This document shows positions 1 to 5,625 of a DNA stretch of 5,959 nt, one piece after another; positions within the stretch are counted from its first letter, which is position 1, and each line of letters opens with the position of its first letter. The stretch lies in contig PWXL01000014.1 in assembly GCA_003561145.1 (NCBI GenBank), forward strand, positions 1 to 5,959. The letters are read 5' to 3'. Under the pieces are notes generated by a model. That model made no database searches. It worked only from the letters and a program-made list of their open reading frames with translations, and was not told the DNA's origin. This DNA comes from Candidatus Atribacteria bacterium (GTDB lineage Bacteria > Atribacterota > Atribacteria > Atribacterales > Atribacteraceae). The translations under genes were made by a program, and so were the position numbers.

Positions 1-1170
1 CAAGTCCCTAAGCTGGCGTACTGCAGTGATATCGTCCCCCCAACCAGGCATTTCAATATAGACTGGTTCTGCTTCTACTAGGTCTGGCATAATAGGAAAA
101 GACTCTGTAATTCTAGAACCTATACGATAGCCAGTGCATATCTTTAGGGTGTTTAGCCCCGATAGTGAGTCCAGCTTCGTCAATGCTATCTCTGTTGCCC
201 CACTTACATAAGCGCCATATCGTGAGGCGACAGCATCAAACCACCCGATACGCCTCGGCCGTCCTGTTAAGGCTCCATATTCAAAGGATGTTTCGCGAAT
301 CCTGTTTACCAGTTCACCATGGATTTCAGTCGTAAACGGTCCTTGCCCAACACATGTAGAAAACGCCTTCATTACCCCAGTCACGATCGGCATCTCACTG
401 CTGAAATAGCCTGCCCCCACGACTCCAAATGAGGCTATGGTCGATGACGATGTCGGGAATGGATATATACCGTAAATGATATCCCGCAGTGCTCCAAGTT
501 GACCTTCCAGCAGCACACGTCTTCCACGTTTCTGCGCTTCTTTAAGCAAAGTCACACTATCGCAAATATGAGGTTTCAGTATTTCGCCATATCTCATTGC
601 CCATTGGAAAGCTTCGTCCTGACTGGCGGGAGGCTTGTTGTAGACTTGTCTAAAGATGTTGTTTTTCAGGTCAAGGCATCGAGTTATCTCCTGTCTAAGA
701 TATTCCGGGTGAAAAAGCGCACCTACCTGGATGCCGTACTTCATATATCTGTCGCCATAGACTGGAGCTATACCTTGCTTGGTAGAGCCAAACATTGCCT
801 GGGCAAGGCGACTTTCCTCATACTCGTCCTGAAGCCGATGAAAGGGGAAACAGATGGTGGCGCGATCGGAAATCTTGTAGTTTTGACGGGTGATATGTAC
901 GCCCCGTTTTCTCAAGTCTTCCATCTCTTGACAGGCTGCCTCGAGGTTTACGACCGTTCCTGGGCCCAGAACATTGACGACATCTCTGTAGAAAATTCCG
1001 GATGGTATAAGGTGTAGTTTGAAATTACCGAACTCATTTTCAATAGTGTGGCCTGCATTGTTTCCGCCCTGGAACCTAACAACGAAGTCGACATTCTGCG
1101 CTAGATAATCTACCATACGGCCCTTGCCTTCGTCGCCCCAGTTCGTACCAACAACAATTCTTAATGGCAT
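1..1170 (-). CDS. purA: Adenylosuccinate synthetase (PurA), 3' end cut by window edge, divergent active-site loop
   Basis: PurA joins IMP and aspartate using GTP to give adenylosuccinate, the first committed cytosolic step to AMP. The frame is open for 390 codons and leaves the window before its stop; family members have about 430 residues, so roughly 40 are missing. Visible motifs are WGDEGKG at residues 11-17 (catalytic Asp13), GGNNAGHT at 35-42 (catalytic His41), HLIPSG at 53-58, TGRPRR at 302-307 (Arg304 matching E. coli Arg303), the base-binding TKLD at 331-334 and MPGW at 374-377. Departures from the usual pattern: the FEGAQG loop reads LEGQLG at 221-226, so Leu225 sits where E. coli has Gln224; GIGP is GIAP at 133-136; and Lys144 replaces the IMP-contacting Arg143. 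The start is well set by an upstream GGGAGG. The gene is more AT-rich than the regulator gene to its right, which could reflect transfer. The family call is secure; full activity is inferred. Confidence 0.93.
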   Translation of the reverse strand, partial: MPLRIVVGTNWGDEGKGRMVDYLAQNVDFVVRFQGGNNAGHTIENEFGNFKLHLIPSGIFYRDVVNVLGPGTVVNLEAACQEMEDLRKRGVHITRQNYKISDRATICFPFHRLQDEYEESRLAQAMFGSTKQGIAPVYGDRYMKYGIQVGALFHPEYLRQEITRCLDLKNNIFRQVYNKPPASQDEAFQWAMRYGEILKPHICDSVTLLKEAQKRGRRVLLEGQLGALRDIIYGIYPFPTSSSTIASFGVVGAGYFSSEMPIVTGVMKAFSTCVGQGPFTTEIHGELVNRIRETSFEYGALTGRPRRIGWFDAVASRYGAYVSGATEIALTKLDSLSGLNTLKICTGYRIGSRITESFPIMPDLVEAEPVYIEMPGWGDDITAVRQLRDL

Positions 1171-1177
1171 ATACCAG

Positions 1178-1186
1178 ACCTCCCTC
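1178..1186 (-). promoter_or_regulatory. Strong Shine-Dalgarno of purA
   Basis: The minus strand reads GAGGGAGGT, followed by an 8-base spacer and the ATG whose first base is 1170. It is the best ribosome binding site in the left half of the window and fixes the purA start. I saw no convincing -35/-10 pair just upstream. Confidence 0.7.
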
Positions 1187-1228
1187 GAACATTCTTAACT
1201 GTTAATACCCAGAGTATGTACATCTTGG

Positions 1229-1452
1229 CTACAAAGGAAAGTTAATGCAAGCCACTACCCGCTATGTTGTTACCTGCATTGTGAGGATATCAGAGTGGCC
1301 ATCTGCCACCGGTCCTGGTTATTCACCTCGGCTACTGAGACCTTGTACCTGTTTTGCAGTCGCGCAATGATAGACTGGACTATCCGTCTCTTACCCTTCC
1401 GCGATTGGTTCTCGGGAAGGCGAAGCCCAACTCGGCAGACACAGACGTGCAT
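1229..1452 (-). pseudogene. Truncated DUF503 (YlxP-like) gene remnant
   Basis: From the ATG at 1452 the frame encodes about 60 residues with the N-terminal signature of the DUF503/YlxP family: RLPENQSRKGKRR, then ARLQNRYKVSVAEVNNQDRWQ. Family members are about 90-95 residues, small proteins of uncertain function often found in the nusA-infB-rbfA region. Here the frame stops at 1270, soon after the conserved Trp-Gln, so about a third is lost. In another frame, 1261-1232 reads RVVACINFPL, resembling the family's C-terminal helix (usual form RVVxFI), and it stops at 1229. This suggests an indel plus a point stop. The frame is also open upstream to an ATG at 1539, but those 29 extra residues do not look like the family. 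The ribosome binding site before 1452 is poor. The remaining gap to glpX (1453-1616) shows no other gene. Family recognition is confident; loss of function is likely, though a sequencing error is possible. Confidence 0.7.
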
Positions 1453-1616
1453 TCTTATCCGCTCTTTATCTTCCCCATTACTCTCGGTTGTGCCCTGCCC
1501 GCCGCTTGCCTTCGCCAAAGCTTTGCACGGGCAGTCCATGGCTCGGCAGATGGCAGGGAGAGTCAGGGAGTTCCAATGCGATTCGTAGTGATAATAGAGT
1601 AAGTATATTCAGTATC

Positions 1617-2624
1617 TCAATGGAGTTCAAAGAGACTGAGTTTGTCAAGGCGGTCAAAGTTGTGCCAGGAATCTATCCAGCGGACGGTACCAGAGCGGCA
1701 GCGCATTGCTAAAGACTGAGTTTGTGCTCCGCCGGCAAAGTATCGTACCCCTTTCAGCAGTTCGCCGCTACTGACTCCGGTGGCAGCGAGAAACACATCG
1801 TCACTATCTATCAGGTCCTCCGTCTTGTATACCTTATCGACCTTAACTCCCGCGGCTATAGCTGCCTTTCTCTCGCCGTCATTGCGGGGCCAAGCCTTAC
1901 ATTGAATGCCGCCCCCAATGCAGTGTATCGCCGCAGCGGAGAGAACCCCCTCCGGCGTGCCCCCGATGCCCATAAGCGCATCAATCCCTCTATCAGGCAG
2001 AGCTGCCTCTATACTCGCCGCAACATCACCGTCAGAAATCAACTTGACCCTGGCGCCAGCGCTCCGGATATCTGATAACAACTGTTCGTGCCGCGGCCTA
2101 TCCAAAACCACCACCGTAAGTTCCGATATTTTCCTCTGCTTAGCTCTGGCTATGTTCCTCAAGTTTTCCGCCACCGGTGCGTTTATATCTATGCAGTCTT
2201 TAGCCTCCGGTCCGGTAATGATCTTGTTCATGTATACGAACTGCATGGGGCAGTGTATCGTCCCCCTGTCTGCAAGCGCTACTACAGAGATAGCTCCGGG
2301 AAGACCTCTGGCGACAAGGGTAGTCCCGTCAATAGGATCAACAGCAATATCAACCTGCAAATCTGATCCATCACCAATACGCTCCCCTATATACAACATG
2401 GGGGCGTGGTCCTTTTCTCCTTCTCCGATGACTACGATTCCGTCCATCTGGATATAGCCCAGCGTATAACGCATAGCAGCTACCGCTGCCTCGTCTACCA
2501 GGTTTTTGTCGCCCCTGCCCAAATAACGAGCTGCAGCCAGGGCCGCCGCTTCGGTGACCCGTACCAGTTCCATCGCGATATTGCGTTCAATCGGCTGGTG
2601 AGAATGCGCCATTCTTGTACTCAT
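1617..2624 (-). CDS. glpX: Class II fructose-1,6-bisphosphatase (GlpX)
   Basis: GlpX hydrolyses fructose 1,6-bisphosphate to fructose 6-phosphate in the cytosol, the irreversible step of gluconeogenesis. At 335 residues it matches the family length (E. coli GlpX is 336). Motifs in order: RVTEAAALAAARYLGRGDKN at 22-41, VIGEGEKDHAPMLYIGE at 65-81, VDPIDGTT at 95-102, LISDGD at 195-200, GGTPEGV at 221-227, and ATGVSSGELLKGVR at 281-294. Metal-site residues by alignment with E. coli are Asp44, Glu68, Asp96, Asp99 and Glu225, all present (Asp99 replaces Glu88, an acceptable change). The first ATG is used here; an in-frame ATG four codons later is equally possible because neither has a clean ribosome binding site. 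The only purine-rich match, GAGA at 2633-2636, lies inside an inverted repeat. It follows the aldolase gene after 134 bases, pairing consecutive pathway steps. The C-terminus is complete. Confidence 0.96.
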   Translation of the reverse strand: MSTRMAHSHQPIERNIAMELVRVTEAAALAAARYLGRGDKNLVDEAAVAAMRYTLGYIQMDGIVVIGEGEKDHAPMLYIGERIGDGSDLQVDIAVDPIDGTTLVARGLPGAISVVALADRGTIHCPMQFVYMNKIITGPEAKDCIDINAPVAENLRNIARAKQRKISELTVVVLDRPRHEQLLSDIRSAGARVKLISDGDVAASIEAALPDRGIDALMGIGGTPEGVLSAAAIHCIGGGIQCKAWPRNDGERKAAIAAGVKVDKVYKTEDLIDSDDVFLAATGVSSGELLKGVRYFAGGAQTQSLAMRCRSGTVRWIDSWHNFDRLDKLSLFELH

Positions 2625-2629
2625 CTGTC

Positions 2630-2645
2630 GATTCTCAAGAGAATC
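2630..2645. promoter_or_regulatory. 16-bp inverted repeat over the glpX ribosome binding site
   Basis: The plus strand reads GATTCTCAAGAGAATC: two perfect 7-base arms around a 2-base centre. It ends 5 bases before the glpX ATG and contains the only Shine-Dalgarno-like bases (GAGA). It could be an operator for a dimeric regulator, perhaps the winged-helix protein encoded upstream, or part of an RNA structure masking the start. A 2-base loop makes a tight RNA hairpin unfavourable unless the stem opens to a 4-base loop. Function is inferred. Confidence 0.4.
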
Positions 2646-2676
2646 AAACTACAGAACAACGACGTGATTGTACTGC

Positions 2677-2706
2677 TATATCAATTCAACCATGCGACAA
2701 CGTCAA
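2677..2706 (-). promoter_or_regulatory. Candidate sigma-70-type promoter for glpX
   Basis: On the minus strand TTGACG (2706-2701) is followed after 18 bases by GATATA (2682-2677). The -35 matches consensus in five of six positions; the -10 is weak at three of six. Transcription would start near 2669, giving a leader of about 45 bases that carries the inverted repeat at 2630-2645. This would let glpX be expressed separately from the aldolase. Confidence 0.35.
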
Positions 2707-2717
2707 TAACAATTCTG

Positions 2718-2737
2718 AGGCCCGTTCATAATGGCCT
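2718..2737 (-). terminator. Weak hairpin after the aldolase gene
   Basis: AGGCC and GGCCT arms surround a 10-base loop, starting about 20 bases after the aldolase stop. The stem is only 5 base pairs and the tail is mixed A/T rather than a run of T, so an intrinsic terminator is doubtful. Read-through into glpX is quite possible. Confidence 0.2.
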
Positions 2738-2758
2738 ACTACATTGTTCATATCAGCA

Positions 2759-4060
2759 CTAATAGTCCACAAACTGGCTGACCAAGTCCACCGTATCAGC
2801 CACTTTCAACTTCCGGAATAGTAGGGAGAAGCGTTCTTCAAGTGTGTCGCCAATTCGCCTCAGACTGCTTCCAGGCAGGTTCCACAGTTCCTCTTTGAAA
2901 TCACCGAACGCTTTCTTGCGGGTCTTGTAGACGAATTGCTCTGATGTGTCCCCCTGCTTCATTTCACTTGCGTATTTGTCCCGAAGATGCCGGTAAATCC
3001 GGTCCAGCAAATCCCCAGGGAAATAGGGGCTGTCAAAGATAATGTTCTGAAACCCGGTAGCGAGATGTACTTCCAGTGTGTCCGCCTGTGGGAACAGGTC
3101 ATAAGCCTCATCAGGGAGAGTGGAGGCTCCATGCTGTACCGCGCCACCCATACCGTACTCTTTCCGTGCCGCTTGAGACAATTCCTTCAGCGCTTTGAAG
3201 TCAACTTCAACGCTCGCCATTGACCCATCAGGCAAAACTACTCCGCCGTGCGTTGTCCCGGTTTGAACGCTGATTTTGGAGAGCCCCCTCAGATCTGGCC
3301 CTAACAGCCTGAGGTATCCTGTCATGAAGGCTCGGAGGTCTACTACCGTGCTATCACGCCCGCCTACTTCGCCGATTTCGCCACCCACCGAGATCGTTAT
3401 CCCTTCGGGTTCAATTCCCCGTACAAACCTGGTCATGTCCGCCGTGATCTGGCAATTCCCTTCCTGCTGTTCCTCAAAGCTTGACTTCTTCAGGTCAACG
3501 ATAGTGGAGGCGTCAATATCAATGTTCAGAAAGCCGGCGCTCACCGCCTCATGTACGAGTTCCCTGATGCTGTTCAACTCCCGTTCTGGCTCGGAACTGT
3601 ACTTCGCGGGGTTAACCTGGAAGTGGTCTCCCTGGAGAAAAACCGGACCTCTAAACCCCTCTGTGACTGCCCCCGCGAGTATACAGGCGGCGTACTCACC
3701 GGGCCTTTGCGCAGTATAGCCTATCTCAGAACGGGCGATTTCAAGAATGAAAGCACCAACCCTGTCCTTCAGGGCGGCTCTAAATATTGACCTGGCCACC
3801 TGGTAAGTGATACCGCGGATGTTTATTGCGGGAACAGTGATACCGGTGTATAGCCCCTTGCCCGCAGCCCGGTACAGACCGTCAATGCTTGCCAAAACCA
3901 CACCATGGGCCGAAGCCAGTTGCCGGATTTTCTCCCGGCTATGTTCCCGCGCCTCATCGTTACCGAAAACGGCGTTCTTCACCAGGATATCAACCTCGCC
4001 TGATGTCGCAGACACACCCTTTCTCAGACTATTGTTTCCTGGCTGTTCGGCAGAACTCAT
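2759..4060 (-). CDS. Class II (zinc) fructose-bisphosphate aldolase family protein, long form
   Basis: Class II aldolases condense dihydroxyacetone phosphate with an aldehyde; the usual product is fructose 1,6-bisphosphate, the substrate of GlpX encoded next. The protein has 433 residues, longer than the common 280-360. Metal and catalytic residues are recognisable: QGDHF at 143-147 (Asp145 catalytic, His146 zinc), a strand ending DIDAS at 181-185, GGEIGEVGG at 226-234 (Glu228, Glu231), THGG at 270-273 (His271) and VQHGAST at 308-314 (His310). Substrate-side motifs differ: the family's NVxTD-type segment reads HLATGFQ at 332-338, so the Asn that touches the ketose is His, and HGGSG is HGAST. 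A helical N-terminal region of about 65 residues and a charged C-terminal region after about 360 flank the barrel. The ATG at 4060 is the first usable start in its open frame, which continues upstream to a TAA at 4132-4130. It overlaps the stop of the broken small gene by ATGA. Fold confident; exact substrate less so. Confidence 0.88.
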   Translation of the reverse strand: MSSAEQPGNNSLRKGVSATSGEVDILVKNAVFGNDEAREHSREKIRQLASAHGVVLASIDGLYRAAGKGLYTGITVPAINIRGITYQVARSIFRAALKDRVGAFILEIARSEIGYTAQRPGEYAACILAGAVTEGFRGPVFLQGDHFQVNPAKYSSEPERELNSIRELVHEAVSAGFLNIDIDASTIVDLKKSSFEEQQEGNCQITADMTRFVRGIEPEGITISVGGEIGEVGGRDSTVVDLRAFMTGYLRLLGPDLRGLSKISVQTGTTHGGVVLPDGSMASVEVDFKALKELSQAARKEYGMGGAVQHGASTLPDEAYDLFPQADTLEVHLATGFQNIIFDSPYFPGDLLDRIYRHLRDKYASEMKQGDTSEQFVYKTRKKAFGDFKEELWNLPGSSLRRIGDTLEERFSLLFRKLKVADTVDLVSQFVDY

Positions 4061-4353
4061 TTCGTCTCTTGATCGTCCATAGTCCCGGTACAGCTTGCTC
4101 TTCTCCCACTCAGAATAGTCCGGCGTCTGTTATGTCTTTCGGCATCATACATAGTCTTGACTTCGACGTAGTTGAGCCTGCCGACAACCTTCTTAAGTGG
4201 GCAAACCGTGATCTTGCCACTATCATAGCAGACCATCTTCCCAAAGTTGTCACGGGGCACCTAAAACCGGCCACTAATAGCGAGACAGAAGACACTTCAT
4301 CGCGCTCCCTTGCAGGCCGGGCAACAGAGAACTCCCATAGTATTCAGATTCAC
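4057..4353 (-). pseudogene. Broken cysteine-rich small gene between regulator and aldolase
   Basis: I do not recognise a named family. A GTG at 4353 overlaps the TGA of the upstream gene (GTGA) and is preceded by GAGGTGA seven bases away, an excellent ribosome binding site. The start reads VNLNTMGVLCCPACKGAR, a zinc-ribbon-like CPxCKG knuckle at residues 11-16. The frame then meets TGA (4299-4297) and TAG (4263-4261), reopens as VPRDNFGKMVCYDSGKITVC and ends in a TGA overlapping the aldolase ATG. The whole is exactly 99 codons in one frame. After the first stop, a second frame carries RDEVSSVSLLVAGFRCP, giving another Cys-Pro. Just before the aldolase, the aldolase's own frame reads PDYSEWEKSKLYRDYGRSRD, which looks more coding than the frame ending at the overlap. 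The likeliest reading is a small zinc-binding protein gene damaged by indels, or a lost N-terminal extension of the aldolase. Sequencing errors could give the same picture. Confidence 0.5.
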
Positions 4354-5522
4354 GACCTTTTCACCTCTCTGTCCTCTTGGTACTCGATCCAAACTGCATA
4401 CCTTGCCCCGTCGGCATGATTCCTCGGCCGGGCGATGACGCCCCTTTCCACGAGAAGGCCCAGAGCTTGCTCGAAGATGGCGTGATGGATTGGGTTGAAC
4501 GCCTCCTGGACATCGATCCCATTTCCGGCCGGCGCGGTTCCATCATAGAGACGCTCCAGATGTTCCAGATTGGGCCTGACCGCCACATCGAGCAGCTTGT
4601 CCCATACCTTGCGGATCATCTGCTCAATCTGAGTCTTGGCCGCATCATCCACCACCGGGCAGAGAGAGGACCAGAGGTCCTTCTCCTGCACATACTGTAG
4701 TTCCTCCAGCAGTCGAAGGTGCTCGACGACCTTCTCATGTTCAACCTCGGTTCTTCCGGCAAGCTCAGTGGTCACCATCGGACTCCTGCACAGGGCAACC
4801 AGGATCGCTCCCAGTTCCTTCATCACCGAGGAAACCCCTTCGTCTGACCAGCCATCCGCCCACCACTGATACGCTTGTTCGGGAAAGGCATGCCGTCTAC
4901 CCTCCGGCGGCACCTCGCCATGGCCGAAGAACGTGTACGGTGGGAAGGAATAGGAGTGACCCCACATCCAACTGGCTTTCAGGTTCCGAAGCTCGCCTTC
5001 AAAGCCGGTGAACACATATGCACCACCCGGCATGGGCTTCTCCGCCACGAGCAGTCCCGCTTCGTGCAGCGCCAGGCCGCCGTAGTCCAAGATGTACGCC
5101 CCTACCAGGATATAAGCGATGTCTGTGAAGGAGAAGCCATGTCGGGCAAAGCCGCAGTCAGCATAGGTCTTGTGAACGGCTTCCATTTCCCCCCGCACCG
5201 CTTCGGCATACAGGTCGGTCATCCTGGCAACTAATGGCTCCAGTTTCTCCTGGTCTCCAACAGTGAAGATGGCGAAGCTCGGCTTGTATTCACCCCCAAC
5301 CTCCTCCACCAGACCGGCTCTCTGCAAAGCCTCTAGGGGGTGGGCTACCTCTACTCGCGAGAGCTTCAGCTTATTGGCGATCTCCTCGAGAGCTTGAGCT
5401 TGGCGGTTGATCAAGCTCAGGATCTCCTGGCAAGTCTCGGGCCCGGCGACGGCGTATGGGTTGAGTTCCTTTTCCATCCCGTAGCTACCGCATAGGGCGA
5501 ACTGAATCCTACTCATCTCCAT
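4350..5522 (-). CDS. Winged-helix protein of unknown function, two probable wHTH modules
   Basis: This uncharacterised protein has about 390 residues, much longer than a simple ArsR repressor (about 100). Residues 31-85 form an ArsR-like winged helix: helices up to LEEIANKLKLSR, recognition segment VEVAHPLEALQRAGLVEEVG, then a wing ending in FAIFTVGD. Residues about 235-285 repeat the pattern (LGAILVALCRSPMVTTELAG, then EKVVEHLRLLEELQYVQEKD). Between them lies an aromatic-rich stretch, about 145-227, with many Trp, Tyr, Phe and Gly (for example WMWGHSYSFPPYTFFGHG), possibly a ligand-sensing core. The tail (350-382, FEQALGLLVERGVIARP then YAVWIEY) could be a third, weaker winged helix. No membrane segment or signal peptide is seen. 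GAGGGAG at 5527-5533 favours ATG 5522 over the adjacent GTG 5525; ATG 5516 is also possible. The gene is GC-rich and its stop overlaps the next start, so it is probably co-transcribed with the aldolase. A regulatory role is inferred. Confidence 0.75.
   Translation of the reverse strand: MEMSRIQFALCGSYGMEKELNPYAVAGPETCQEILSLINRQAQALEEIANKLKLSRVEVAHPLEALQRAGLVEEVGGEYKPSFAIFTVGDQEKLEPLVARMTDLYAEAVRGEMEAVHKTYADCGFARHGFSFTDIAYILVGAYILDYGGLALHEAGLLVAEKPMPGGAYVFTGFEGELRNLKASWMWGHSYSFPPYTFFGHGEVPPEGRRHAFPEQAYQWWADGWSDEGVSSVMKELGAILVALCRSPMVTTELAGRTEVEHEKVVEHLRLLEELQYVQEKDLWSSLCPVVDDAAKTQIEQMIRKVWDKLLDVAVRPNLEHLERLYDGTAPAGNGIDVQEAFNPIHHAIFEQALGLLVERGVIARPRNHADGARYAVWIEYQEDREVKRS
4361..4367 (-). promoter_or_regulatory. 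Strong Shine-Dalgarno for the GTG at 4353
   Basis: GAGGTGA on the minus strand is a 7-base match to the core anti-Shine-Dalgarno complement and lies 7 bases before the GTG. It sits inside the last codons of the winged-helix gene. Such a good site argues that a real gene once began, or still begins, at 4353. Confidence 0.6.
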
Positions 5523-5526
5523 CACA

Positions 5527-5533
5527 CTCCCTC
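5527..5533 (-). promoter_or_regulatory. Shine-Dalgarno deciding the start of the winged-helix gene
   Basis: GAGGGAG on the minus strand is 4 bases from ATG 5522, 1 base from GTG 5525 and 10 bases from ATG 5516. Its GAGGG core is 6 bases from ATG 5522, making that the best-spaced start. The 100-base gap up to the nuclease gene contains only short dyads and no clear promoter or terminator. Confidence 0.5.
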
Positions 5534-5625
5534 GTTGTTTCCCTAAGCTAGGTAGTAGGACAACACTCTCATGTGTCGCACTTCGTGTGACCTGCAGCTA
5601 TCCGACCGGCCCCGAATCCCCTGTG

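Noticed and set aside
499..1017. Open plus-strand frame of 172 codons
   Set aside because: It lies wholly antisense to purA, whose translation carries clear family motifs; the plus-strand product resembles nothing.
1..1170. PurZ (phage 2-aminoadenine pathway) instead of PurA
   Set aside because: The catalytic Asp in WGDEGKG, which PurZ enzymes lack, is retained, and no phage genes are nearby.
1516..1525. 10-bp palindrome CAAAGCTTTG between glpX and the DUF503 remnant
   Set aside because: It is short, has no T-run for a terminator and no promoter context; chance is a sufficient explanation.
1171..1616. tRNA, small RNA or riboswitch in the gap between purA and glpX
   Set aside because: I found no cloverleaf, no TTCGA-type T-loop in the right setting and no recognisable riboswitch core; the only content is the DUF503 remnant and the purA leader.
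1906..2457. Open plus-strand frame of 183 codons
   Set aside because: It is the antisense shadow of glpX, with no ribosome binding site or family motif.
4261..4299. Recoding (selenocysteine or pyrrolysine) at the TGA and TAG of the small gene
   Set aside because: No SECIS-like hairpin is evident, both codon types would need recoding in one tiny gene, and frame switching nearby points to indels instead.
3889..4419. Open plus-strand frame of 176 codons spanning the gap between aldolase and regulator
   Set aside because: It is mostly antisense to the aldolase and the broken small gene, has no recognisable motif, and opposes the direction of every supported gene.
5542..5552. Small dyad CCTA-AGC-TAGG upstream of the winged-helix gene
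   Set aside because: Four-base arms are too short to claim an operator without further copies.
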